Shown here piece by piece: positions 1 to 7,931 of a stretch of 64,000 nucleotides of DNA. Origin of the DNA: DASXQK01 sp963757155 (GTDB taxonomy: Bacteria; Pseudomonadota; Alphaproteobacteria; Dongiales; Dongiaceae); NCBI GenBank assembly GCA_963757155.1, contig CAVWQS010000009.1, forward strand, positions 558,001-622,000, given 5' to 3'. Position numbers and translations under genes: made by a program. The first letter of the stretch is position 1, and every line of letters starts with the position of its first letter. The notes under the pieces were generated by a model. That model saw nothing but the letters and a program-made list of their open reading frames with translations, ran no database searches and was not told the DNA's origin.

Positions 1-2
1 TC

Positions 3-332
3 TATGCCCATCAGGACAAGGAGGACGACGCCCTCATCGGCGTGCGCTCCACGGCGCTCAAATTCGGCGCGGCGAGCAGGATCTGGCTCGCCTTCTTCGC
101 CGTCGCGACGCTCCTGCTCCTGGCCGCCATGATCCAGACCGCGGGCCTCGGCCTCTTCGGCTGGCTGGCGCTGGCCGCGGTGGCGGGTCATCTCGCCTGG
201 CAGATCTTCGCCGTCGATTTCGACGATCCAGCCGATTGCCTCGCCAAGTTCCGCGCCAATCGCTGGCTCGGCTGGATCCTTTTCATCGGCATCATCCTGG
301 GACGGGTTCTGGCCGGCCGGCTCACGGGGTGA
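3..332 (+). CDS. ubiA: 4-hydroxybenzoate polyprenyltransferase, 3' end (partial)
   Basis: This is the last 109 codons of a UbiA-type prenyltransferase whose beginning lies before the window. The enzyme attaches the polyprenyl tail to 4-hydroxybenzoate at the inner membrane during ubiquinone synthesis. The first visible residues, YAHQDKEDDALIGVRSTAL, match the second aspartate-rich motif of UbiA (D-x-x-D/E-D), followed by hydrophobic helices and a short C-terminal helix ending in GRVLAGRLTG, as in the family. The stop codon overlaps the GTG start of the next gene in a GTGA arrangement, suggesting translational coupling. A ubiD homologue sits 8 kb downstream on the same strand, so two ubiquinone-pathway genes are in the window. 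The identification is firm from the motif; only the missing 5' part is unknown. Confidence 0.9.
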   Translation, partial: YAHQDKEDDALIGVRSTALKFGAASRIWLAFFAVATLLLLAAMIQTAGLGLFGWLALAAVAGHLAWQIFAVDFDDPADCLAKFRANRWLGWILFIGIILGRVLAGRLTG

Positions 333-976
333 GCGATCCCGCTGTCTTCATCCGTGCCGAAACCGCGCTCGCCGCCCCGCCGCTGGTGCCCGAGATCCAG
401 CTTTATCTCGCGAGCGAGATCCTGCCCATCTGGCATGCGACCGAGGCCGATCTCGAGCGCAACGGCCTGCCCCCGCCCTATTGGGCCTTCGCCTGGCCCG
501 GCGGCCAGGCCCTGACCCGCCATCTCCTCGATCATCCGGACCTCGTCGCCGGCCGGCGGGTGCTGGATTTCGCCGCCGGCAGCGGGCTCACCGCCATCGC
601 CGCCGCCATGGCGGGCGCATCTGCCGTCAGCGCGGCGGAGATCGATCCCTTCGCCCGCATCGCCATCGCCCTCAATGCCGCGGCCAATGGCGTCGCGGTC
701 ACGCTGATCGAGGATGACATCATCGGCACATCAGGCGATTGGGAGGTCATCCTCGCCGGCGACGTCTGCTACGAGCGCCCCATGGCCGAGCGCATCGCCG
801 CCTGGTTCACCGAGCTCGCGCGTGCCGGAAAGCTGATCCTGATCGGCGATCCCGGCCGCAGCTATCTCCCGACCTCAGGCCTGAAGGAAATCGCCCGCTA
901 CCAGGTGCCGACGACCCTGGAGCTGGAATACTGCACGATGCGCGAGACGGTGGTCTGGGGCTGGGACGGCACGTAA
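329..976 (+). CDS. class I SAM-dependent methyltransferase (PrmA/ETFB-lysine methyltransferase-like)
   Basis: This 215-residue protein looks like a protein-lysine methyltransferase of the nicotinamide-methyltransferase/ETFB-KMT group. The SAM-binding motif I is VLDFAAGSGLTAIAA near residue 80, followed by the acidic AAEIDPFA of motif II and a DVCYERP segment of motif IV type. The N-terminal PEIQLYLASEILPIWHATE and PPPYWAFAWPGGQALTRH segments are typical of this group. The start chosen is the GTG at 329, overlapping the ubiA stop; an earlier in-frame start would run deep into ubiA. The overlap suggests co-expression with ubiA. The substrate cannot be told from sequence; electron-transfer flavoprotein beta or a ribosomal protein are the family precedents. 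Confidence 0.75.
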   Translation: MSDPAVFIRAETALAAPPLVPEIQLYLASEILPIWHATEADLERNGLPPPYWAFAWPGGQALTRHLLDHPDLVAGRRVLDFAAGSGLTAIAAAMAGASAVSAAEIDPFARIAIALNAAANGVAVTLIEDDIIGTSGDWEVILAGDVCYERPMAERIAAWFTELARAGKLILIGDPGRSYLPTSGLKEIARYQVPTTLELEYCTMRETVVWGWDGT

Positions 977-1003
977 CCGATACCCGGCGCTCGACGAAGG
1001 AGG

Positions 1004-1729
1004 TCACTCCCTCCGGAGGACGTAAAGATCATGGTTCCCCCACCAGAACCCGCGCTGGTATCGGACAAGAGTCGCCTGCGGGATGTCGCGAAGAATTGCA
1101 TATACATACCCGAACGTGGCGGCGGTGGTCCCGTATTCCAGCGGGTCAAGATCGAGTTGATCGCCGCCGATCTGCCAGAAGAAGCCGCGAGAATCGAAGC
1201 TGCTGAGCGGCAATTGCCATCTGTGCTGGAGGGTCACCTCTCCATGGGTCGTGAACATCATGATCCCGCCCGGCGCGACCGCCTCAAAAATCCTGCGCAA
1301 CCACGGCCCGAAGCTGAGATCGGGCAGATGCGAGAACAGGGAAAGCACGAGCACTGCATCGTAGAGCTGCGGCGGTGCCCAATCGCGGGGATGCCGTGCG
1401 GATGGGATCGCCGGCAGCCCAAGGCCGCGCAGGAACTCCAGCGCTTCGGGGTGAATATCGCAGGCCGTCCACGAGGCATCCGGCATGACGCGCGCCGAAT
1501 GCCGCGCGACGCGGCCAAAGCCGGAGGCGAAGTCGAGGACCCTCCTGACGCCGTCCGGCTTATGTTCGGCACATAGGCCGGCGAATCGACGACAGCAATC
1601 CTCGCCACCCTCGATGTAGCGCTTCAGCGCTGCGGCGTGATCCCCTTTGAATATGATGCGGTGGATATAGTCGAAAAGGAAGTCGCGCTCATGGACGACC
1701 GGCTGCGCAGGAGTCAATCTCGCCCCCAT
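1004..1729 (-). CDS. class I SAM-dependent methyltransferase
   Basis: This 241-residue protein has a Rossmann-fold methyltransferase core. Motif I is VLDFASGFGRVARHSA near residue 64, then an acidic TACDIHPEA for motif II, and DAVLVLSLFSHLPD plus APGGIMMFTTHG as motifs IV and V. The C-terminal region rich in aromatic residues (FGYVYAILRD, YQRGFWWGNHDLYVL) is probably the substrate-binding part. It lies on the minus strand directly downstream of the fused ABC exporter with a 75-base gap, so the two may be co-transcribed. It is convergent with the methyltransferase ending at 976. The family is clear; the substrate is not, and nothing nearby identifies a small molecule. Confidence 0.7.
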   Translation of the reverse strand: MGARLTPAQPVVHERDFLFDYIHRIIFKGDHAAALKRYIEGGEDCCRRFAGLCAEHKPDGVRRVLDFASGFGRVARHSARVMPDASWTACDIHPEALEFLRGLGLPAIPSARHPRDWAPPQLYDAVLVLSLFSHLPDLSFGPWLRRIFEAVAPGGIMMFTTHGEVTLQHRWQLPLSSFDSRGFFWQIGGDQLDLDPLEYGTTAATFGYVYAILRDIPQATLVRYQRGFWWGNHDLYVLRRE

Positions 1730-1804
1730 GGCTTCACGCTTCAGGTCCGGCGATCCTAGCAGCTTTCCCGAACGTCCTGGTTCACACGATTCGCTCGATC
1801 GGCA

Positions 1805-4800
1805 TCACTGCGCCGCCGCCACATGCGCGGAAGCCAGCTGGCGCGAGACGAGCTGGGCGTAGAGGCCGCCTTTGGCCAGCAGCGTGGCGTGGTCGCCAAC
1901 TTCCATCACGCGGCCCTCCTGCAGCACGACGATGACATCGGCATCCCTGATGGTCGACAGGCGGTGGGCGATGACGATGGTGGTGCGGTCGGCCTTCAGC
2001 ACATCGAGGGCGCGGCGCACCGCCTGCTCGTTCACCGCGTCGAGATGCGAGGTCGCCTCGTCCAGGATCAGCACGGGGGCGTCCTTGAGGAAGGCGCGGG
2101 CGATGGCGACGCGCTGGCGCTGGCCGCCGGAGAGGCTGGTGCCGCGCTCGCCGACCTCGGAATCCAGCCCCTCGGGCAGGGCCTCGACCAGCTCGGCCAG
2201 CGAGGCATGGCCGATGGCCGCCGCCAGCTCGGCCTCGCTCGCCTCGGGCCGGGCGATCAGGATGTTGCGGCGGAGCGTATCGTTGAAGAGATAGGTGTCC
2301 TGGGCCACCAGCGCGATCTGGCGGCGCAGATCGTCGAGGCGATACTCGCGCAGATCCGCGCCGTTCAAGGTGAGGCTCCCGCGATCGGGATCCCAGAAGC
2401 GCATCAGCAGCTGGGCCGTCGTGGTCTTGCCCGCACCGGAGGTGCCGACCAGAGCCAGGGTCTTGCCCGCGGGAATCCGGAAGCTGGCCGCGCTGAGGGC
2501 CGGCCGGTTCTGGCCGGGATAGGTGAAGCTGACATCGCTCAAGCCCAGGGCGGCGGGTCCCGGCTGCGGCGCCACGCCGGGCCCGTCGCTCACCACCACC
2601 GGCTCATTGGCGAGGCCATAGATCCGCCGCGTCGCCCCCAAGGTATCGGCGAGCTGGCGGCCGACCTGGGCGATCTCGGAGACCGGCAGGAAGGCCGCCA
2701 TGGCGAGGATGGCCAGCAGCGGCAGCAGCGCGGGATCGATCCCGCCTTGCCCCGCCACATAGGCGCCGGCCACCACGACGGCGAGGCCGCCGAGCCCCGT
2801 CAGGATCTCCAGCAGGCTCTGCTGCAGGCTGAGCTCGCCATAGAAAGGCAGGCGCAGCGCGATCATCCGGTCGGAGAGGGCATCGAGACGCTTTCCCCGC
2901 GCATCCTCTTCCTGGAAGGCGACGATCTCCGCCAGCCCCTGCACGGAATCCACCGCGAAGGCGCCGAGCTCGCCCGAGGCCTCGCGGGCTTGCGAGCCCA
3001 GCCGGTCGACGCGGCCGCGCATCAGGAAGGGGCTGAGGGCGACGGCGATGAGGAAGGGCAGCAGCGCCAGCGCGATCCAGGGGCTGGCCCAGCCCAGCAC
3101 CACCAGGACGGCGGCCGGCACCAGCACGGCGACGAAGGCGGGTGCCACGGTATGGGCGAAGAAATACTCGACCATCTCCACGTCATGGGTCGCCAGCGCC
3201 ATGAGATCGCCGGTGCGCCGGCGCACGAGATAGGCGGGCGCCAGGGCATCGAGCTTGCGGAAGATCGCGATCCGCATCTCGGCCAGGAGGCGGAAGGCCA
3301 TGTCATGGGCGATCCAGGATTCGAGCCAATGGATCACGCCGGAGAGCGGGGCCACCACCGCCAGCGCCCAGAGCCAGGGCGCGATCGGCGCGCCGTTCTT
3401 GAGGGCGAAGACCGCCATGGCGCTCAGCACGCCGACGCCGATGAAGGCGATGACCCGGAGCACGCCCAGGATGAAGGTGGCGGCGAGCCGTCCCTTCCAG
3501 GGCAGGACCAGCTTCATCAGCTCGACGGTGAGCTGGCGCCAGCCCAGCCCCTCGGCCTTGATGATGCCTTCGGTCACCGTCTTGACCGCGCCCCCGGCGC
3601 CGTCGGCGACCCGCTCGAGGCCGCGCGGCGTCTCGGATTCCTCGATGGGCTCGGCGGGTTCCGATTCCCGTGCCTGCTCCGCCATGAGCCCGGCATAGAT
3701 GCCGCCGGCCCGCATCAGCGCGCCATGGGCGCCGCTCTCGGCGATGCGCCCGCCGTCGAGCACGAGGATGCGGTCGCAGCCGATGACGCTGGAGAGGCGA
3801 TGGGCGAGCACCAGGGTCGTGCGTCCGCGCATCAGCCGGTCGAGCGCCTGCTGGATCACCGCCTCGTTCTCCGCATCCACGGCCGAGAGCGCCTCGTCGA
3901 GCAGCAGGATCGGCGTGTCGCGCAGCAAAGCGCGGGCGATGGCGACGCGCTGGCGCTGGCCGCCGGAGAGCTTGATGCCCTTCTCGCCGATGATGGTGCG
4001 ATAGCCCTGGGGCAAGCGCGCGATGAAATCATGGATATTGGCCGCCTGGGCCGCCGCCTCGACCTCTTGGGTCGAGGCCTCCGGCCGGCCCATGCGGATG
4101 TTCTCCTCCACCGTGCCGTGGAAGAGGAAAGTGTCCTGGTTCACCACCGAGATCAGCGAGCGGATCTGCTGGAAGGAGAGGCTGCGCAGGTCATGGCCGC
4201 CGAGGGTGACCCGGCCCTGCGCGGGATCGTAGAAGCGCAGCAGCAGCCGGACGATGGAGGATTTGCCGCCGCCCGAGGAGCCGACGAGGCCGATGCGCTC
4301 GCCCGGCGCGATGGCGAAGTCGAGCCCGCTCAGCACGGCGCGACGGGCGCCGGGATAGTGGAAGCCGACGCCCTCGAAGGCGATGGCCGGGGCCAGCGGC
4401 GCGGCGAGGGCGGCCGGCGGCGCATCGGCCACGTCGGGCCGGTCGTCCAGGATCTGATAGATGCCCTGGGCCGCCGACATGCCGACCATGCCCTGATGCA
4501 GCACCGTGCGCAGCTCGCGCATGGGCCGGTAGATCTCCACCCCCAGCATCAGGATCACCAGCAGCGCCGTCAGGCTCATGGCGCCGGCCTCGACGCGCCA
4601 GGCGCCGAGCGCGAGTGCGGCCGCCGCACCGCAGGCGATGGAGCTGTCGGTGATGCCGCGGGCCAGCACATTGGTGCCCAGCACCCACATGGTGCGCCGG
4701 AAGAGATCGCGGGCCTGGAACTCCAGCTTGTCGGCCCGCGCCTTGCTCTGGCCGAAGGCCTTGAGGGTGGCGAGGCCCTGGATCGAATCCAGGAATTCGG

Positions 4801-5386
4801 CGGCGAAGGCGGCATAGGATTTCTGCCGGCCGAGGGAATTGGCCACGTCATGGCGATGCCAGAGCGCCGGCGCGAAGAGGGCCAGCAGCGCGAAGGCCAG
4901 CATGACGGCCGCCACCGGCAGATCGAGGAAGGCGATGACGACGAAGATCATGACCGGCGCCAGCAAAGCGATCAGGAACTGCGGCAGGAACTGGCCGAAA
5001 TAGACCTCGAGCTGCTCGACTCCTTCGATCAATGAGAGGGTGAGCGCGCCGGAGCGCCGCCGGCCGACGGTGCCAGGCCCGAGCGCGGCGATACGGTCAT
5101 AGATCGTGCGGCGGAGCGTCTTCTGCACCCGCGCCGCGGTGCGATGGGCGACCTCCACCCGCCAATGCTCGGCGAGGCCCCGCAAAACCATGACCACGGC
5201 GATGAGCAGGATCGGCAGCGCCAGGCTCTTCAGATCATGGCCGGCGAAGATCTGGCCGATCAGCCAGCCCAGCAGCGCCAGGCGCGCGATGCCGAGCCCC
5301 ACGGCGACCAGCCCGATGAGGGTCGTGCCCAGGATGCGAAGGCGCAGGCCCTCGGTGAACTGCCACAGCCGCGGCTCGAAATGCAT
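1805..5386 (-). CDS. fused double ABC exporter (two TMD-NBD halves, CydDC-like)
   Basis: This 1193-residue protein is two complete ABC exporter halves in one chain. The first transmembrane domain covers roughly residues 15-320 and its nucleotide-binding domain has Walker A GSSGGGKSS near residue 369 and signature LSGGQRQR. The second half has its own membrane domain and Walker A GTSGAGKTT near residue 982, again with LSGGQRQR and an ILDEATS Walker B. Both NBDs have all catalytic motifs, so both ATP sites could be active. The closest familiar architecture is CydD-CydC, which exports thiols for cytochrome bd assembly, but here the halves are fused and no cyd genes are near, so the substrate is open. 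I start at the ATG beginning MHFEPRLWQF (5386), because the open frame further upstream overlaps the divergent LysR gene and has no ABC homology. Confidence 0.8.
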   Translation of the reverse strand: MHFEPRLWQFTEGLRLRILGTTLIGLVAVGLGIARLALLGWLIGQIFAGHDLKSLALPILLIAVVMVLRGLAEHWRVEVAHRTAARVQKTLRRTIYDRIAALGPGTVGRRRSGALTLSLIEGVEQLEVYFGQFLPQFLIALLAPVMIFVVIAFLDLPVAAVMLAFALLALFAPALWHRHDVANSLGRQKSYAAFAAEFLDSIQGLATLKAFGQSKARADKLEFQARDLFRRTMWVLGTNVLARGITDSSIACGAAAALALGAWRVEAGAMSLTALLVILMLGVEIYRPMRELRTVLHQGMVGMSAAQGIYQILDDRPDVADAPPAALAAPLAPAIAFEGVGFHYPGARRAVLSGLDFAIAPGERIGLVGSSGGGKSSIVRLLLRFYDPAQGRVTLGGHDLRSLSFQQIRSLISVVNQDTFLFHGTVEENIRMGRPEASTQEVEAAAQAANIHDFIARLPQGYRTIIGEKGIKLSGGQRQRVAIARALLRDTPILLLDEALSAVDAENEAVIQQALDRLMRGRTTLVLAHRLSSVIGCDRILVLDGGRIAESGAHGALMRAGGIYAGLMAEQARESEPAEPIEESETPRGLERVADGAGGAVKTVTEGIIKAEGLGWRQLTVELMKLVLPWKGRLAATFILGVLRVIAFIGVGVLSAMAVFALKNGAPIAPWLWALAVVAPLSGVIHWLESWIAHDMAFRLLAEMRIAIFRKLDALAPAYLVRRRTGDLMALATHDVEMVEYFFAHTVAPAFVAVLVPAAVLVVLGWASPWIALALLPFLIAVALSPFLMRGRVDRLGSQAREASGELGAFAVDSVQGLAEIVAFQEEDARGKRLDALSDRMIALRLPFYGELSLQQSLLEILTGLGGLAVVVAGAYVAGQGGIDPALLPLLAILAMAAFLPVSEIAQVGRQLADTLGATRRIYGLANEPVVVSDGPGVAPQPGPAALGLSDVSFTYPGQNRPALSAASFRIPAGKTLALVGTSGAGKTTTAQLLMRFWDPDRGSLTLNGADLREYRLDDLRRQIALVAQDTYLFNDTLRRNILIARPEASEAELAAAIGHASLAELVEALPEGLDSEVGERGTSLSGGQRQRVAIARAFLKDAPVLILDEATSHLDAVNEQAVRRALDVLKADRTTIVIAHRLSTIRDADVIVVLQEGRVMEVGDHATLLAKGGLYAQLVSRQLASAHVAAAQ

Positions 5387-5468
5387 GACTCGGTCCCTCG
5401 AAAATCCGATCTCGCAGTGCAGTGTAGGCTGAACGCTGACGTTCGGCATTCGACAAGATCGAAGACCA

Positions 5469-5488
5469 CCTGTACATTTCCGTACAGG
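5469..5488. promoter_or_regulatory. inverted-repeat operator candidate between ABC exporter and lysR
   Basis: CCTGTAC-ATTTCC-GTACAGG is a perfect 7-bp inverted repeat with a 6-base spacer, lying 23 bases before the LysR start and about 80 bases before the exporter start. A second inverted repeat, GAACG-CTGA-CGTTC, is at 5431-5444. LysR regulators usually bind dyads in a divergent promoter, so these two sites are natural candidates for autoregulation and control of the exporter. This is inferred from position and symmetry only. Confidence 0.5.
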
Positions 5489-5510
5489 CAAATCCCGTGG
5501 GATGACCGCC

Positions 5511-6878
5511 ATGAACGCCGATTGGAACGACCTGCGCGTGTTTCTGACCCTGGCCCGGGAGGGCAGCCTGACGGCGGCGGCCCGCCGGCTCGAGGTCAGC
5601 CATCCCACCGTGGCGCGCCGGATCAAGGCGCTGGAGGAGAGTTTCGGCGCTCGGCTCTTCGACCGGCTGCCGGACAAATTCGCCCTCACCTCGGCCGGCG
5701 AGGGGCTGCTGGAGGATGCCACCGCCATGGAGCGGGCGGCGGAATCCCTGCAGCGCCGCAGCGCCGGGCTCGGCGACACGGTCCATGGCACGGTGCGGCT
5801 CTCCGCCGGTGAGGCCATGGCCGCCTTCATCGCCCGCCATCTGCCGCGGCTGCGCCACCAACTGCAATGCATCGAGATCGAGCTGACGGCCAGCCACATG
5901 CTGGCCAATCTCTCCCGCCGCGAGGCCGATCTCCTGATCCGCGAGCAGGTGCCCGATCTCGGCAGCATCGTCACCCGCCGGCTCGGCCGCGCCGCCTATG
6001 CGGTCTATGGCGCCGCTGGGGCTGTGCCGGAGCGCCTCTCCCGCGAGCAGCTCCGCCGCCTGGCCTGGGTCGGCTTCGACGACGACCATAACTACATGCC
6101 CGGGCAGAGCTGGGTCCTCGATCTGCTGGACGGCGCGCGGCCCGCCGTCCGGGTGAACAATTGGCTGGTGCTGCAGCAGGCGGTGGGCGCGGGCGCGGGG
6201 CTTGCGGTTCTGCCCTGCCATATGGGCGACGCGGATCCGGCGCTGCGGCGGCTGGGCGCCCCCTTGCCGGAGGTCGCCGCCGATCAATGGCTGCTGGTCC
6301 ATCGCGATCTGCGCGATCTGCCGCGGGTGCGCGCGGTGATGGATTCCCTGATCCGGCTGTTCCAGGAGGAGCGCGCCGCGCTCGAGGGCCGCAGCGCAAA
6401 AGACCGCGGCGAGTTCGGCGCGGCCAGTTCGACTCAAGGCAGCGGCAGAGGCCTAGCTCAGACTCTAGGTGCCGTAGCCCCGGCGCTCGACCCGGCGCTC
6501 GATGCGAAACCGCGCATGGGCGTCGTCGACGGTGGACCAGGCCAGCCGGTTCCACTCCGCCTTGGCCGATTCATAGCTCTCGAAGGGGCCGTACCAGCGC
6601 TCGCCCTGCTTGTCGGCGGGCTCGCAGAAGCGCGTGTCCTTGTAGGAGCAGCCGACGACCCAGTAGCGCAGGTCGCTGCCATCCTCCTCGATGCGATAGC
6701 GCGCCCGGGCATTGTCCACGGTTGCCCAGGCCCGGGCCTGCCAGACCGCCTTGGCGGCCTCGTAACTCTCGAAGGGGCCGATGCGCTCCTCTGGCCCTCC
6801 GGCGGCGGTTCGTTCGAAGGTCGTATCGGCATATTCGCCGCCGACCACCCAATAGTGAGTCATTCCCTCCTCCGGTGA
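5511..6878 (+). CDS. LysR-family transcriptional regulator with unusual C-terminal extension
   Basis: The first 300 residues are a normal LysR regulator. A winged helix-turn-helix lies at about residues 4-63 (DLRVFLTLAREGSLTAAARR and PTVARRIKALEESFGARLF), then a linker helix and the effector-binding domain ending near DLPRVRAVMDSLIRLFQEER. Family members are about 290-310 residues long, but this frame stays open for roughly 150 more codons. Most of that tail is antisense to the DUF4170 gene and has no LysR character, so a lost stop or an indel near 6390-6460 is likely. In another frame a TAG occurs at 6454. I take the ATG at 5511, which has GGGA 8 bases upstream; ATG 5502 is also possible. 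It is divergent from the fused ABC exporter, which is its likely target. Confidence 0.75.
   Translation: MNADWNDLRVFLTLAREGSLTAAARRLEVSHPTVARRIKALEESFGARLFDRLPDKFALTSAGEGLLEDATAMERAAESLQRRSAGLGDTVHGTVRLSAGEAMAAFIARHLPRLRHQLQCIEIELTASHMLANLSRREADLLIREQVPDLGSIVTRRLGRAAYAVYGAAGAVPERLSREQLRRLAWVGFDDDHNYMPGQSWVLDLLDGARPAVRVNNWLVLQQAVGAGAGLAVLPCHMGDADPALRRLGAPLPEVAADQWLLVHRDLRDLPRVRAVMDSLIRLFQEERAALEGRSAKDRGEFGAASSTQGSGRGLAQTLGAVAPALDPALDAKPRMGVVDGGPGQPVPLRLGRFIALEGAVPALALLVGGLAEARVLVGAADDPVAQVAAILLDAIARPGIVHGCPGPGLPDRLGGLVTLEGADALLWPSGGGSFEGRIGIFAADHPIVSHSLLR
6465..6863 (-). CDS. tandem DUF4170 protein
   Basis: This 132-residue protein consists of two copies of the same small domain, which I recognise as DUF4170 of alphaproteobacteria. 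Copy 1 runs from about residue 1 (THYWVVGGEYADTTF) through GPFESYEAAKAVWQARAW and ATVDNARARYRIE. Copy 2 repeats it as RYWVVGCSYKDTRF, GPFESYESAKAEWNRLAW and STVDDAHARFRIE. The function of the domain is unknown to me. Family members I know of are about 70-80 residues with a single unit, so the duplication is notable. I start at the ATG for MTHYW (6863). The gene lies fully antisense to the C-terminal extension of the LysR frame; codon conservation between the two copies argues that this strand is the real one. Confidence 0.8.
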   Translation of the reverse strand: MTHYWVVGGEYADTTFERTAAGGPEERIGPFESYEAAKAVWQARAWATVDNARARYRIEEDGSDLRYWVVGCSYKDTRFCEPADKQGERWYGPFESYESAKAEWNRLAWSTVDDAHARFRIERRVERRGYGT

Positions 6879-7043
6879 CGATCGGAGAATCATAGCCGAT
6901 GCTGGGCGCCGGGCAAGAGTTGAGGCCACGCCATGCGCGGCGATTCATACCGCACTGCGGTAGCTATCGGCGCGCCGCGCGGATTATAGTTGTTAACCGC
7001 CCGGTGGTTTGATTCGGGAATCCATGACGGAGAATTGCGTCGC

Positions 7044-7763
7044 ATGAAGTCCGCGCCCGTAACACCGGAAGACTTTGCCCGCGTCTATCAGATGTTCCAG
7101 GCGCCCATCTCGCGCTTCGACTGCGGCAAGCATTGCTCGCCGCTGAACGGCGGGGAGCCGGTCTGCTGCACGACCGATCATGCGATTCCCGTGGTCGATC
7201 GCGCCGAATGGGATTTGCTGCGAGGCCGCACCCGGCTCTGGCGGCGCTATCGCCCCACCGACCGCGCCGGCCAGGCCATCGTCGGCGACCTGCACAAGAG
7301 CTGCCTCGCCATCGAATGCAAGGGCGTGCGCCATTGCGAGCGCGACAACCGCACGCTCGCCTGCCGCTCCTTCCCCTTCTTTCCCTATCTCGACCGCAAG
7401 GGCGAATTCATCGGCCTGTCGATCCATTGGATGTTCGCCGACCGCTGCTGGGTGATCTCCAATTTCTCGGTGGTCGATGCCGAGTTCCGCCGTCAGTTCA
7501 TCGCGGCCTATGAATACATGTTCAAGGTCGATCCCGGCGAATACGAGGTCCACAAGGAATATTCCGCGACGCTGCGCCGGGTCTTCTCCCGCCGGCGCCA
7601 GGCGATTCCCTTCATGGACCGCCAGGGGCGCTGCTTCAAGATCCTGCCCCATGGCAAAGGCATGCGCGCCTGCCCGCCCGAAGCCATGCCGAAGTTCGGC
7701 GCCTACCGCTCCGAGCGCAGCTACCGCGAAGCCGTCCGCGCGGCGGGCGGGAGTTTGGTGTAA
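7044..7763 (+). CDS. YkgJ-type cysteine-cluster protein
   Basis: This 239-residue cytosolic protein carries a cysteine cluster of the YkgJ / zinc- or iron-chelating family. The cysteines fall in FDCGKHCSP, EPVCCTTDHA, KSCLAIECKGVRHCERD and LACRSFPFFPY, the last being the family hallmark (C-R-x-F-P-F-F-P). A metal-binding role is expected, but no reaction is established for the family. I start at ATG 7044 (MKSAPVTPEDF) with GGAG about 14 bases upstream, rather than the TTG 54 bases earlier. It stands alone; downstream is a long inverted repeat. Confidence 0.7.
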   Translation: MKSAPVTPEDFARVYQMFQAPISRFDCGKHCSPLNGGEPVCCTTDHAIPVVDRAEWDLLRGRTRLWRRYRPTDRAGQAIVGDLHKSCLAIECKGVRHCERDNRTLACRSFPFFPYLDRKGEFIGLSIHWMFADRCWVISNFSVVDAEFRRQFIAAYEYMFKVDPGEYEVHKEYSATLRRVFSRRRQAIPFMDRQGRCFKILPHGKGMRACPPEAMPKFGAYRSERSYREAVRAAGGSLV

Positions 7764-7805
7764 AGCCGCAGGCTCGCTCCTCGCCCCGAGGGCAATACTT
7801 CTCCG

Positions 7806-7886
7806 CCGTCATTCCCGCGAAAGCGGGAATCCAGGGCCCCACGTTGTGCCGCTCGCCCTGGATTCCCGCTTTCGCGGGAATGACGG
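7806..7886. repeat. perfect 31-bp inverted repeat of a REP-like intergenic element
   Basis: The left arm (7806-7836, starting CCGTCATTCCCGCG) and right arm (7856-7886) are perfect reverse complements, 31 of 31, separated by 19 bases. Each arm is itself palindromic around CCCGCGAAAGCGGG. Degenerate single arms recur at 17311-17340 (one base missing) and 50161-50186 (five bases missing). The element lies between two convergent genes and could also act as a bidirectional terminator. Confidence 0.85.
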
Positions 7887-7931
7887 AGGAGAGATAGGCC
7901 GTAGCGGTCGGGCCGGGCGGGCTGGCAGCCC

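Noticed and set aside
1823..5035. A plus-strand open frame of 1070 codons
   Set aside because: It is antisense to the fused ABC exporter, which has all Walker and signature motifs on the minus strand.
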